From Rhodospirillales bacterium (lineage in GTDB: Bacteria > Pseudomonadota > Alphaproteobacteria > Rhodospirillales > 2-02-FULL-58-16), in contig JAJFIG010000446.1 of assembly GCA_021775195.1 (NCBI GenBank), forward strand, positions 1 through 10,826: 10,826 nucleotides of DNA, given 5' to 3'. Each line of letters starts with the position of its first letter. Position 1 is the stretch's first letter. Below, piece by piece: positions 1 to 7,378 of this stretch. Below the pieces are notes generated by a model. That model ran no database searches, was not told the origin of the DNA, and saw only the letters and a program-made list of their open reading frames with translations. The position numbers were made by a program, and so were the translations under genes.

Positions 1-66
1 ATGCCGGCGTCCCCTGGGTGGCGTCGGCGGCGGGCGGTGGACCGGTAAACCGGTTGCGGGAGTTCC

Positions 67-972
67 ATGTCCCTGGATGCCGATCGACTCATCGACAGAC
101 GCCGGCTCAAGCGCAGCCTGACGCTGTGGCGGGTGGTCGCGGTCATCGCCCTGGTCGCCGCCGCGGTCGCGGTCGCCGGCCGGCTCCATGGCGGCGGAAG
201 TCACGTCGCTCGCCTGAAGGTCGACGGCATCATCCTCGACGATCCGTGGCGCGATGATGCCCTTGCCGAGGCTGCCGCCGACGCCGCCGTCAAGGCACTG
301 ATCGTACGCATCGACAGTCCCGGCGGTACCGTTGCCGGGGGCGAGGCCCTTTTTCGCAATCTGCGCCGGGTAGCTGAGAAAAAACCGGTTGTGGCTGTGA
401 TGGGTACAACCGCGACTTCAGCCGGGTATATGATTGCCCTCGGCGCCGATCGAATCCTGGCGCGTTCGACATCCGTGACCGGGTCCATCGGTGTCATTCT
501 GCAGACCGCCGACGTCACCGGCCTCTTGGAAAAACTCGGGGTAAAGCCCGAGGCAATCAAGAGCCGGCCCCTGAAGGCCCAACCCAACCCCCTGGAAACC
601 CTGAGCGCCGAGGCCCGCGAGGCTGCCCGCGGCGCCGTCCTCGACCTCTACGATATGTTTGTCGATATGGTCGGGGAGCGGCGGAACATGCCCCGGGAAA
701 CGGTGCTGGCACTGGCTGACGGCCGCGTCTACACCGGGCGACAAGCCCTTGCCAACGGACTCATCGATGCGCTCGGCGGCGAGGCCGAGGCCCGCCAATG
801 GCTGGACCAGGCACGCAAGATTCCCCTGTCGTTGCCAGCCAAGGACGTCGATGTCGAGTACGAAGATCAGGTGTGGCGGAATTTACTCACAACAACCGTT
901 GGAAAAGTGCTGTTTTCTGAACGACTTAGACTTGACGGGCCGATTTCCCTTTGGCACCCTGGGGTGTGGTAG
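67..972 (+). CDS. sppA: Signal peptide peptidase SppA, short (36K-type) S49 serine peptidase
   Basis: The 301-residue protein is a membrane-anchored S49 peptidase that should degrade cleaved signal peptides and other short membrane-embedded peptides. Residues 1-19 are basic and cytoplasmic-like. Residues about 20-38 form one hydrophobic transmembrane segment rich in Ala and Val. The ClpP-like fold follows: IDSPGG at 82-87, the nucleophile Ser118 in ATSAGYM, TGSIGV at 138-143, and the probable general base Lys170 in the SRPLKAQPNP stretch. This is the Ser/Lys dyad spacing expected of short SppA proteins. It has a single peptidase domain, unlike the double-length E. coli enzyme. The ATG at 67 follows GGGAG (58-62) at short spacing, and the anchor begins soon after, so this start is preferred. 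It lies 120 bp upstream of ihfB on the same strand. The assignment is secure; the substrate is inferred from the family. Confidence 0.93.
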   Translation: MSLDADRLIDRRRLKRSLTLWRVVAVIALVAAAVAVAGRLHGGGSHVARLKVDGIILDDPWRDDALAEAAADAAVKALIVRIDSPGGTVAGGEALFRNLRRVAEKKPVVAVMGTTATSAGYMIALGADRILARSTSVTGSIGVILQTADVTGLLEKLGVKPEAIKSRPLKAQPNPLETLSAEAREAARGAVLDLYDMFVDMVGERRNMPRETVLALADGRVYTGRQALANGLIDALGGEAEARQWLDQARKIPLSLPAKDVDVEYEDQVWRNLLTTTVGKVLFSERLRLDGPISLWHPGVW

Positions 973-1092
973 CGTTGCCGTCGTCGGTACGCGTCGCCGA
1001 CATCCCCTGAAAATGGGGGGTGCAACCCCGGATCGGTCTTACACCTGGGGGTACAAGGAACGGGTGGATAACAGCGGAGGGGAAACCTGGTT
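973..1092 (+). promoter_or_regulatory. ihfB leader with competing short G/C hairpins
   Basis: This 120-bp spacer separates sppA from ihfB. ATCCCC (1002-1007) can pair with GGGGGT (1016-1021), while GGGGT (1017-1021) can instead pair perfectly with ACCCC (1025-1029) across a 3-nt loop. A second GGGGGT (1047-1052) also competes for ACCCC. No T-run follows any of these, so they are not standard terminators. A strong Shine-Dalgarno run, GGAGGGG (1076-1082), sits 10 nt before the ihfB ATG. I could not identify a convincing -35/-10 pair. Confidence 0.35.
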
Positions 1093-1377
1093 ATGACCAA
1101 ATCGGAGTTGATCGCGCGCCTTGCCGAAGCGAATCCCCATCTCTATCAACGAGATGTGGAGCGAATCGTGACAACGATCTTCGATGAAATCACTGCTGCC
1201 CTGGCCGAAGGTGACCGGGTCGAACTGCGTGGATTCGGCGCTTTTTCGGTGAAGCGGCGTGGTGCCCGGATCGGCCGCAACCCACGAACCGGCGAGACCG
1301 TGCGGGTTTCGGAGAAGTTCATTCCTTATTTCAAGACCGGCAAGCAACTGCGCGAAAAGCTGAATACCGGATCGTAG
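1093..1377 (+). CDS. ihfB: Integration host factor subunit beta
   Basis: The 94-residue protein is a DNABII-family protein of the usual length. IhfB pairs with IhfA (not in this window) to bind and sharply bend DNA in the nucleoid, acting in transcription, replication and recombination. MTKSELI at the N-terminus is typical of IHF beta. The dimerisation helices span about 3-38. The conserved strand motif ELRGFGAF is at 44-51. The DNA-binding arm contains GRNPRTGE (61-68), with Pro64 as the intercalating residue. The C-terminal helix after [11 protein letters not shown] closes the fold. ELRGFG and the N-terminus favour IHF beta over HU or IHF alpha. The ATG has a strong GGAGGGG ribosome binding site. 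lapA follows 87 bp downstream, an arrangement also familiar from other proteobacteria. Confidence 0.95.
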   Translation: MTKSELIARLAEANPHLYQRDVERIVTTIFDEITAALAEGDRVELRGFGAFSVKRRGARIGRNPRTGETVRVSEKFIPYFKTGKQLREKLNTGS

Positions 1378-1464
1378 TAACGGCCGGGAGGGCGATGCCC
1401 GGCATCGGTATCGGGGACATCCGGATTTGCCGCCCACGGCCCTGAATCATAAGGACCGGCAACC

Positions 1465-1815
1465 GTGGTCAGACTAATTTCCTGGATCATTCTGGCGCCG
1501 CTGGCTGTTGCAGTGGTCGCTTTTTCCGTTTCCAACCGTGATTCGGTGATGGTCGAATTGTGGCCCCTGCCCTTTATCTGGGAGCTGCCGCTGTTCCTGG
1601 TGGTGTTGGTGGGAACCTTCGCCGGATTCATCATGGGCGGACTGGTCGCCTGGATTTCGGGTGGCAAGGGCCGGCGCCGCGCTCGTGCCCGGACCCGCCA
1701 GGCCGAATCGGCGGAGCGGGAACTCGTCCACCTGCGCCACAAACTGGCGGCCATGGAAGACTCTGCCGCCGCCTCGGCTAAAGTCGCACTGCTGCCCCCC
1801 GCCGACGCAGCCTGA
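1465..1815 (+). CDS. lapA: LapA family (DUF1049) inner-membrane protein
   Basis: This is a 116-residue protein of the lipopolysaccharide assembly protein A family. In E. coli, LapA works with LapB to tune LPS synthesis at the inner membrane; the role in this organism is inferred. Transmembrane segment 1 is at about residues 4-22 and segment 2 at about 41-64. Between them lies the family-typical short loop SNRDSVMVELWPLPF, and segment 2 contains a glycine-rich GTFAGFIMGG stretch. A highly basic patch (68-78) follows, then a short predicted coiled coil (about 79-100) and an Ala/Pro-rich tail. The start is GTG at 1465, preceded by AAGGA (1451-1455) at 9 nt. No lapB (TPR protein) follows it here; an unrelated metabolic gene starts 11 nt downstream. 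Confidence is high for the family and moderate for the symbol. Confidence 0.82.
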   Translation: MVRLISWIILAPLAVAVVAFSVSNRDSVMVELWPLPFIWELPLFLVVLVGTFAGFIMGGLVAWISGGKGRRRARARTRQAESAERELVHLRHKLAAMEDSAAASAKVALLPPADAA

Positions 1816-1826
1816 AAGCCAACGTC

Positions 1827-2765
1827 GTGCGTGTCATCACCGCGACGGAACTGGCGGCCACCCTTGACTATGCCTCTTTGATCGAACGCCTACGCGAGGG
1901 ATTTCGTGCCGGCTGCACGGTGCCGGTACGCCATCATCATACCATCGCCAATCCCGACGGCGGCGCCAATGCGACCCTGCTCTTGATGCCGGCGTGGCGC
2001 GAGGACGGCGCCATGGGGGTCAAGGTGGCCTCGGTGTTCCCCGACAATGGGGGCCGGGGCCTGCCGGCCGTGATGGCCTCCTACCTGCTCCTCGACCGCG
2101 CCACAGGCGAGCCCAGGGCCCTGCTTGATGGCGGGGAACTGACGGCGCGGCGCACGGCGTCGGCGTCGGCCCTGGCGTCGGCATACCTGTCTAGGTTGGA
2201 CAGCCGGCGCCTGCTGATGGTTGGGACCGGGGTCTTGGCGCCGCATCTGATCCGGGCCCATGCGGCGGCGCGGACCATCACCGAAGTGATGGTCTGGGGG
2301 CGGGCGGCGGAAAAGGCCCAGGCCCTGGCCGCCCGACTAGATGAACCCGGCGTTTCCGTCACCGCCATCGAAGACCTGGAAGACGGGGTGCGGAAGGCGG
2401 ATATTGTCTCGTGCGCAACACTTGCCCGCCATCCCCTGATCCATGGGGAGTGGCTGCATGATGGCCAGCACATCGACCTGGTCGGCGGCTTCACGCCCGA
2501 GATGCGCGAGGCCGACGACGCGGCGGTGCGCCGGGCGTCGCTGTTCGTCGATACCCGCGCCGGCGCCCTGAAGGAGGCCGGGGACCTGGTCGACCCCCTG
2601 AGGCGCGGGATCATTGCCGAGGACGCGGTCAGGGGCGATCTCTTCGACCTTGCCCGGGGCGACCATCCCGGACGCGAGAGCGACCGGGAGATCACCTTCT
2701 TCAAGTCGGTGGGAACGGCGCTGGAAGACCTGGCCGCCGCCGAACTGGCGTTCGAGCGCGTCTGA
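1827..2765 (+). CDS. Ornithine cyclodeaminase/mu-crystallin family protein, probable ketimine (pyrroline-2-carboxylate) reductase
   Basis: The 312-residue NAD(P)-dependent enzyme belongs to the OCD/mu-crystallin family. Arg35 in PVRHHH and Lys66 in GVKVASVFP match the substrate carboxylate-binding and catalytic Lys region. TARRTAS (106-112) is the family signature, and GTGVLAPH (133-140) is the Rossmann dinucleotide loop. In true ornithine cyclodeaminase an Asp follows the two glycines of the late VGG motif and drives ammonia loss. Here that site reads VGGFTPEMREAD (219-230), with Phe222 in its place. By family knowledge this fits Delta1-pyrroline-2-carboxylate or Delta1-piperideine-2-carboxylate reductases, or amino acid dehydrogenase-like members, better than a cyclodeaminase. 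The start is GTG at 1827 with only a weak GAAAG upstream, 11 nt after lapA, suggesting translational coupling. It sits between lapA and pyrF with no obvious pathway link. The exact substrate is not assignable from sequence. Confidence 0.82.
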   Translation: MRVITATELAATLDYASLIERLREGFRAGCTVPVRHHHTIANPDGGANATLLLMPAWREDGAMGVKVASVFPDNGGRGLPAVMASYLLLDRATGEPRALLDGGELTARRTASASALASAYLSRLDSRRLLMVGTGVLAPHLIRAHAAARTITEVMVWGRAAEKAQALAARLDEPGVSVTAIEDLEDGVRKADIVSCATLARHPLIHGEWLHDGQHIDLVGGFTPEMREADDAAVRRASLFVDTRAGALKEAGDLVDPLRRGIIAEDAVRGDLFDLARGDHPGRESDREITFFKSVGTALEDLAAAELAFERV

Positions 2766-2768
2766 GGT

Positions 2769-2816
2769 TAGAGCACGATCCGGTCAAATGGTTCCATATA
2801 GCCGGATCGTGCTCTA
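2769..2816. repeat. Perfect 15-bp inverted repeat, REP/MITE-like palindromic element
   Basis: The left arm TAGAGCACGATCCGG (2769-2783) and right arm CCGGATCGTGCTCTA (2802-2816) are exact reverse complements. They enclose an 18-nt AT-rich loop that itself contains ATGG-TT-CCAT. Both arms end in TA, so the element can be read as a 44-bp unit flanked by TA dinucleotides. It starts 3 bp after the stop of the upstream gene and ends 31 bp before the pyrF start. In RNA it would be a very stable hairpin, but no U-run follows. It resembles the short palindromic repeats scattered between genes in many alphaproteobacteria; membership in such a family is inferred. Confidence 0.75.
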
Positions 2817-2847
2817 TAACACCGGCCACCGCCAGGAGCCGCCACCC

Positions 2848-3561
2848 GTGAACCAGCCGAGCCCGCATCAGCGCCTGTTCGTCGCCCTCGACACCACCGA
2901 CTTGGAGCGGGCAGTGTCCCTTGCCAGGGCTCTCGCCGGGCGCGTCGGCGGTGTCAAGGTGGGCAAGGAATTCTTTACCGCACACGGCCCCGGTGGCGTC
3001 GAGCGTGTCGCCGGTGCCGGGCTGCCTGTGTTCCTGGACCTCAAATTCCACGACATTCCCAACACGGTGGCGGGCGCGGTGCGTGCCGCCCTGCCCCTGA
3101 AGCCGTTCATGATCAATGTTCATGCGGCGGGGGGCGCGGCGATGATGGCGGCGGCGGCCGCTGTTGCCAAGGAAGCCGGCGCCGGGCGCCCGCTGGTGCT
3201 GGCGGTGACGGTGCTGACGTCCCTGAACGAGGCCGACCTGGCGGCGGTGGGGGTGGGCGGACCGGTGGACGACCAGGTCCTGCGCCTGGCCACCCTGGCC
3301 CGGGACAACGGCCTGGACGGAGTGGTCTGCTCGGCGCGCGAGGTGGCGGCGCTGCGTCAGGCATGCGGTGCCGGCTTCCGGCTGGTGGTTCCCGGTATCC
3401 GCCCATCGTGGGCGGCGGCGGACGACCAGAAACGGGTGATGACGCCGGCCGAGGCGGTTGCCGCCGGGGCCGACTATCTGGTCATCGGACGGCCGATCAC
3501 CGGGGCCGACGATCCGGCCAAGGCGGCGGACGCCATCGCCAAGGAAATCGAGGCGGCGTGA
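2848..3561 (+). CDS. pyrF: Orotidine 5'-phosphate decarboxylase
   Basis: The 237-residue enzyme catalyses OMP to UMP, the last step of de novo pyrimidine synthesis, in the cytoplasm as a TIM-barrel dimer. Visible family residues are Asp15 in VALDTTD, Lys37 in GGVKVGKEFF, the catalytic DLKFHD (Asp64, Lys66, Asp69), the phosphate-loop region VVPGIRP (180-186) and YLVIGRPIT (210-218) with Arg215. The length matches the bacterial short family. The GTG at 2848 is chosen because AGGAG (2834-2838) precedes it by 9 nt and RLFVALDTTD then lies at the expected distance. The open frame upstream reads through the palindrome and the preceding gene and is not coding. The stop overlaps the trpF start as TGATG, indicating translational coupling. 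Confidence 0.95.
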   Translation: MNQPSPHQRLFVALDTTDLERAVSLARALAGRVGGVKVGKEFFTAHGPGGVERVAGAGLPVFLDLKFHDIPNTVAGAVRAALPLKPFMINVHAAGGAAMMAAAAAVAKEAGAGRPLVLAVTVLTSLNEADLAAVGVGGPVDDQVLRLATLARDNGLDGVVCSAREVAALRQACGAGFRLVVPGIRPSWAAADDQKRVMTPAEAVAAGADYLVIGRPITGADDPAKAADAIAKEIEAA

Positions 3562-4202
3562 TGTCTCCGGACGTGAAAATCTGCGGCCTCAACGATCCGG
3601 ACGCGGTAGCGGCGGCGGTCGACGGCGGGGCGCGGTTCGTCGGCTTCGTCTTCTTTCCCGCGTCGCCCCGGTCGGTGACGCCGACGCGCGCCGGCACCCT
3701 GGCGGCCGCCGTCCCCGGCGGGATCACCAGGGTGGGCTTGGTGGTGGATGCCGACGACGGGACGTTGGAGGAGATTCTCGACGGCGCGGCGCTCGATATG
3801 CTGCAGCTCCACGGCCACGAAACTCCGGAGCGGGTCGTCGAGGTGCGGGCCCGATTCGGGCTGCCGGTGATGAAGGCGGTCCCAATAGCCGGGGCCGCCG
3901 ACGTGGCCGCGGCCCGGGCCTACGAAGACGTCGCCGACCGCCTGATGTTCGACGCCCGGCCGCCGGTGGGGGCGACCCGGCCAGGTGGCAACGCCCTGGC
4001 CTTCGACTGGGAACTGCTGGCCGGCGAAACCTGGAACCTTCCCTGGGTGCTGGCCGGAGGCCTGGACGCCGGCAACCTGGCCGAGGCGGTGCGCATAAGC
4101 GGTGCCCCCATGGTCGACGTCTCGTCCGGTGTCGAGGACACACCGGGGGTCAAGAACCCGGACAAAATCCGCGCCTTCCTGGAGATCGCCAAAGGCCTGT
4201 AA
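3561..4202 (+). CDS. trpF: Phosphoribosylanthranilate isomerase
   Basis: The 213-residue (beta/alpha)8 enzyme isomerises N-(5-phosphoribosyl)anthranilate to CdRP in tryptophan synthesis. The catalytic cysteine is Cys8 in VKICGL, and the general acid is Asp131 in MFDAR. Other family landmarks are FFPASPRSV (31-39), LQLHGHE (81-87), LAGGLDAGN (164-172) and VDVSSGVED (185-193), followed by GVKNPDKI. Its length is normal for a stand-alone TrpF. The ATG shares one base with the pyrF stop (TGATG). An alternative longer frame begins inside pyrF but has no support. TrpC, which uses its product, is not in the window. The 114-bp gap before trpB suggests that pyrF-trpF and trpBA may be partly separate transcription units. 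Confidence 0.95.
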   Translation: MSPDVKICGLNDPDAVAAAVDGGARFVGFVFFPASPRSVTPTRAGTLAAAVPGGITRVGLVVDADDGTLEEILDGAALDMLQLHGHETPERVVEVRARFGLPVMKAVPIAGAADVAAARAYEDVADRLMFDARPPVGATRPGGNALAFDWELLAGETWNLPWVLAGGLDAGNLAEAVRISGAPMVDVSSGVEDTPGVKNPDKIRAFLEIAKGL

Positions 4203-4316
4203 TCCGGATTGTGGGTGAATATCGCGGAGCCCTTTTCCCGTCAGGGATCGGGCATTGTCGAACCTATCAACAATTTTCTCCGGTTTTCATCGGCTTTATG
4301 GTTTATTACCGGCCCC
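4203..4316 (+). promoter_or_regulatory. AT-rich trpB leader, possible internal promoter and IHF-like site
   Basis: This is the only sizeable gap within the trp block. Its 3' half (about 4254-4310) is markedly AT-rich compared with the surrounding genes. TATCAACAATTTT (4265-4277) matches 12 of 13 positions of the IHF consensus WATCAANNNNTTR, failing only at the last. No clear Shine-Dalgarno precedes the trpB ATG. I found no convincing -35/-10 pair with standard spacing, although base composition makes this the best place for an internal promoter. An 8-codon frame (4298-4324) overlaps the trpB start. It lacks Trp codons, so it is not a tryptophan attenuator. Confidence 0.35.
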
Positions 4317-5528
4317 ATGGATAACCTGAACACCTATCGCGCCGGTGCTGACGAGAATGGCCGCTTTGGTATCTTTGGCGGGCGTTTCGTTGCCGAGACC
4401 CTGATGCCACTCATCCTCGAGGTAGAGAAGGCCTATGTCGAGGCCCAGGGCGACCCCGAATTCGCCCGTGACATGGGGTACTACTTCTCTCATTACGTCG
4501 GCCGGCCGAGCCCCTTGTATTTCGCCCGGCGGTTGACCGAGCACCTGGGCGGCGCCAAGGTCTACTTCAAGCGCGAGGACCTGAACCACACCGGCGCCCA
4601 CAAGATCAACAATTGCATCGGACAGATCCTGCTCGCCAAGCGCATGGGCAAGACCCGGATCATCGCCGAGACCGGGGCCGGCCAGCACGGCGTCGCCACG
4701 GCCACGGTGTGCGCGCTGTTCGATCTTCCGTGCACCGTCTACATGGGGGTCACCGACATCGCACGCCAGGCGCCCAACGTCTATCGCATGAAGATGCTCG
4801 GGGCCGAGGTCAAGCCGGTGAAGTCCGGTACCGGGACGCTGAAGGACGCCATGAACGAGGCCCTGCGGGACTGGGTCGCCAATGTGCATGACACCTATTA
4901 CCTGATCGGCACGGTGGCCGGACCCCACCCCTACCCGACCATGGTCCGGGATTTCCAGTCGGTCATCGGCGGCGAGGTCCGCCAGCAGATCAACGAGGCC
5001 GAGGGACGCCTGCCCGATACGCTGATCGCCTGCATCGGCGGCGGTTCCAACGCCATGGGGCTGTTCTATCCCTTCCTCGACGACACCGACACCCGCATCA
5101 TCGCCGTCGAGGCCGCCGGCAAAGGCCTGGACACCGATAAACACGCGGCGTCACTGACCGCGGGGGCGCCGGGGGTGCTGCACGGCAACCGTACGTATCT
5201 GCTGCAGAATGCCGATGGCCAGATCGAGGAGGCCCATTCCATCTCGGCCGGACTCGATTACCCGGGTATCGGTCCCGAGCATTCCTGGCTGCACGATGTC
5301 GGCCGGGTCGAATACGTCTCGGCCACCGACGACGAGGCGGTGGCGGCCTTTCATCTCTGCACCCGGCTCGAGGGCATCATCCCGGCGCTGGAATCGGCGC
5401 ATGCCCTCGCCTACGTCGAGAAGATCGCCGGCGGCCTGCCGGCCGATAACCTGATGGTGCTGTGCCTGAGCGGGCGTGGCGACAAGGACCTGGATACGAT
5501 CGCCAACCTGGACGGGACCACCCTATGA
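4317..5528 (+). CDS. trpB: Tryptophan synthase beta chain
   Basis: The 403-residue PLP enzyme condenses indole with L-serine to give L-tryptophan. It forms the alpha2-beta2 complex with TrpA, encoded immediately downstream. [17 protein letters not shown] (15-31) is the classic TrpB1 N-terminus. PLP attaches to Lys96 in [10 protein letters not shown]. The catalytic-loop glutamate is Glu119 in [15 protein letters not shown] (241-246) binds the PLP phosphate, and Ser385 in LSGRGDKD contacts the PLP ring nitrogen. The length is typical. The ATG at 4317 is chosen because [15 protein letters not shown] matches the usual short alphaproteobacterial N-terminus. The frame is open upstream to a TTG at 4209, but that stretch has no family resemblance. 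No Shine-Dalgarno is visible. The stop overlaps trpA by 4 nt (ATGA). Confidence 0.96.
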   Translation: MDNLNTYRAGADENGRFGIFGGRFVAETLMPLILEVEKAYVEAQGDPEFARDMGYYFSHYVGRPSPLYFARRLTEHLGGAKVYFKREDLNHTGAHKINNCIGQILLAKRMGKTRIIAETGAGQHGVATATVCALFDLPCTVYMGVTDIARQAPNVYRMKMLGAEVKPVKSGTGTLKDAMNEALRDWVANVHDTYYLIGTVAGPHPYPTMVRDFQSVIGGEVRQQINEAEGRLPDTLIACIGGGSNAMGLFYPFLDDTDTRIIAVEAAGKGLDTDKHAASLTAGAPGVLHGNRTYLLQNADGQIEEAHSISAGLDYPGIGPEHSWLHDVGRVEYVSATDDEAVAAFHLCTRLEGIIPALESAHALAYVEKIAGGLPADNLMVLCLSGRGDKDLDTIANLDGTTL

Positions 5529-6373
5529 CCGCCACCACCCGCATCGCCGACCGGTTCGCCGCCCTCGGCGAGGAGGGCCGCGCCGGCTTGGTCACCTTCG
5601 TCACCGCCGGCGACCCCGACGAGGCTACGTCGCGGGAAATCCTTATGGCCCTGCCCGGCGCCGGCGCCGATCTGATCGAGCTCGGGATGCCGTTCAGCGA
5701 CCCCATGGCCGACGGCCCTTCGATCCAGGCCAGTTCTCTCAGGGCGCTCAAGGCAGGAGCCAGCCTGCGGAAAACCCTCGATTTGGTCACCGAATTCCGC
5801 GGTGCCGACGACCAGACGCCGATCATCCTGATGGGTTACTACAACCCCATCTACATTTACGGGGTCGAGACCTTCATCGCCGACGCCAAGGCCGCCGGCG
5901 TCGACGGTCTGATCATCGTCGACCTGCCGCCGGAGGAGAACGAGGAAATGTCCCTGCCGGCAGTGAAGGCCGGGCTCAATTTCATTTTCCTGACTGCACC
6001 GACCACCGACGACGCCCGCCTGCCCAAGGTCGTCGAGCACGCCGGGGGGTTCGTCTACTACGTCTCCATTACCGGTATCACGGGAACCAGCTCGGCGGCC
6101 GCCACCGACGTGCGTGACAACGTGGCGCGCCTGCGCCGGCACACCGACCTGCCCATTGCCGTCGGATTTGGTATCAAGACACCGGCCCAGGCGGCGGAGA
6201 TCGCCCGCGTCGCCGACGCCGCCGTCGTCGGTTCGGCGCTGGTCGACCTGGTCGCCGACAACCTGGATGGCAGCGGTTCGGCGACACCTGGCCTGGCGGA
6301 CAAGGTCCTGGAGGCCGTCTCCAAGCTGGCCGAGGGCGTGCGCTCGGCGCGGGAGGAGGGTGCCGGGCAATGA
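5525..6373 (+). CDS. trpA: Tryptophan synthase alpha chain
   Basis: The 282-residue TIM-barrel subunit cleaves indole-3-glycerol phosphate to indole, which is channelled to TrpB. The catalytic pair is Glu52 and Asp63 in [15 protein letters not shown], equivalent to Glu49 and Asp60 of the enteric enzyme. Further landmarks are LMGYYNPI (102-109), the substrate loop VDLPPEE (132-138), [10 protein letters not shown] (181-190) and VGFGIKTP (213-220). The last of these, with GSALVD (236-241), forms the phosphate-binding end. The ATG overlaps the trpB stop in ATGA, and the trpA stop overlaps the accD start in another ATGA. Translation of trpB, trpA and accD is therefore likely coupled. The Ala/Glu-rich tail beyond about residue 270 is slightly longer than in E. 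coli. Confidence 0.96.
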   Translation: MTATTRIADRFAALGEEGRAGLVTFVTAGDPDEATSREILMALPGAGADLIELGMPFSDPMADGPSIQASSLRALKAGASLRKTLDLVTEFRGADDQTPIILMGYYNPIYIYGVETFIADAKAAGVDGLIIVDLPPEENEEMSLPAVKAGLNFIFLTAPTTDDARLPKVVEHAGGFVYYVSITGITGTSSAAATDVRDNVARLRRHTDLPIAVGFGIKTPAQAAEIARVADAAVVGSALVDLVADNLDGSGSATPGLADKVLEAVSKLAEGVRSAREEGAGQ

Positions 6374-7344
6374 ACTGGCTCAAGGATTTCGTCCGCCCCA
6401 AGCTGCGCGAACTGGTTGGCGGCCAGAAAGAAATGCCCGAGAACCTGTGGCACAAGTGCCCCAGTTGCGAGGACATGATCTTTCACCGCGACCTGGAAAA
6501 GAACCTGCAGGTGTGCCAGCACTGCGGCCATCACCTGCGCCTGGGCGCCGGAGATCGGCTTAAGATGCTTTTCGACGACGGCGCCTACAAAACCATCGAA
6601 CTGGCCAGGGTCCCCAACGACCCACTCAAGTTCCGCGACCTCCGGCGATACAGTGATCGCCTGAAGGACGCCCAGAACCGCACCGGCAACAGCGACGCCC
6701 TGATCGTCGCCCACGGCAAGATGGGTGGTAACGGCGTCGTCATCGCGGCGCTGGACTTCGGCTTTATGGGCGGCTCCATGGGCATCGCCGTCGGCGAGGG
6801 CCTGCTGGCGGCGGCGCGCCTTGCCGTGGTCCAGGACGCACCCCTGATCGTCGTGCCGTCGTCGGGCGGCGCGCGCATGCAGGAGGGAATTCTGTCGCTG
6901 ATGCAGATGGCGCGTACGACCATCGCCGTCGAGGAAGTGCGCGAGGCCGGACTGCCATACATCGTGGTGTTGACGGACCCGACCACGGGTGGGGTTTCGG
7001 CGTCGTTCGCCATGCTGGGTGACATCGCCATAGCCGAGAACGGTGCCGTCATCGGCTTCGCCGGCGCCCGGGTCATCGAGCAGACCATACGCGAGAACCT
7101 GCCCGAGGGTTTCCAACGGGCGGAATACCTGTTCGATCACGGGATGCTCGACATGGTGGTCCACCGCCACCAGTTGCGTGACATCCTGATCCGGATCCTG
7201 GGACTGCTGTGCAACAAGCGGCCGGCGGCCGACGTTTTGCCACTGCCTCTTAGCGAGGACTCGGGCGAACTGGGAGTCGACGACGACGACCTTACGTTGC
7301 CGCCGGCACCGACCGAGGGCAAAGAGGACCAGCCCGCTGAATAG
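6370..7344 (+). CDS. accD: Acetyl-CoA carboxylase carboxyltransferase subunit beta
   Basis: The 324-residue protein is the beta subunit of acetyl-CoA carboxylase carboxyltransferase. With AccA (elsewhere in the genome) it transfers the carboxyl group from carboxybiotin to acetyl-CoA, giving malonyl-CoA. The N-terminal zinc ribbon has Cys30, Cys33, Cys49 and Cys52 (KCPSC and VCQHCGHH). The crotonase-like fold follows, with [13 protein letters not shown] (131-143), [11 protein letters not shown] (163-173) and [15 protein letters not shown] (204-218). The CoA-site motif reads [12 protein letters not shown], where many homologues have Pro in place of the second Ala; this is probably tolerated. 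An acidic, Pro-rich tail of about 30 residues ([13 protein letters not shown] onward) extends past the enzyme core. It starts in the ATGA overlap with trpA. The accD-folC neighbourhood is common in proteobacteria. Confidence 0.96.
   Translation: MNWLKDFVRPKLRELVGGQKEMPENLWHKCPSCEDMIFHRDLEKNLQVCQHCGHHLRLGAGDRLKMLFDDGAYKTIELARVPNDPLKFRDLRRYSDRLKDAQNRTGNSDALIVAHGKMGGNGVVIAALDFGFMGGSMGIAVGEGLLAAARLAVVQDAPLIVVPSSGGARMQEGILSLMQMARTTIAVEEVREAGLPYIVVLTDPTTGGVSASFAMLGDIAIAENGAVIGFAGARVIEQTIRENLPEGFQRAEYLFDHGMLDMVVHRHQLRDILIRILGLLCNKRPAADVLPLPLSEDSGELGVDDDDLTLPPAPTEGKEDQPAE
7323..7339 (+). promoter_or_regulatory. Candidate folC ribosome binding site and CTG start
   Basis: AGAGGA (7323-7328) lies 8 nt before CTG (7337-7339), which is in frame with folC and overlaps the last 8 nt of accD. 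Starting there adds 14 residues, (M)[13 protein letters not shown], before the methionine at 7379. That extension resembles the N-termini I associate with alphaproteobacterial FolC. No in-frame ATG, GTG or TTG occurs between the accD end and 7379, and the ATG at 7379 has no ribosome binding site at normal distance. The call is an inference. Confidence 0.45.
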
Positions 7345-7378
7345 TCCCGGAGACAGTGACGCCGTTCTCGAGCGTCTG

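Noticed and set aside
1..66. Possible tail of an upstream gene (frame 1 ends in TAA at 46-48)
   Set aside because: Only 15 Arg-rich codons are visible and they match no C-terminus I know, so coding cannot be supported.
951..980. TGGCAC near the end of sppA as a sigma-54 promoter element
   Set aside because: The required TTGC element is not at the right spacing, and the GG/GC pair rule fails.
2614..2847. N-terminal extension of pyrF through the palindrome into the preceding gene
   Set aside because: The extension reads Arg/Ser/Trp-rich out-of-frame sequence, while the GTG at 2848 has a good ribosome binding site and the right distance to the first PyrF motif.
4201..4210. AATCCGGATT palindrome at the trpF stop
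   Set aside because: A 10-bp palindrome is expected several times by chance in a window this long.
4209..4316. Longer trpB starting at TTG 4209
   Set aside because: The added residues have no resemblance to TrpB, no ribosome binding site is seen, and the AT-rich composition is non-coding-like.
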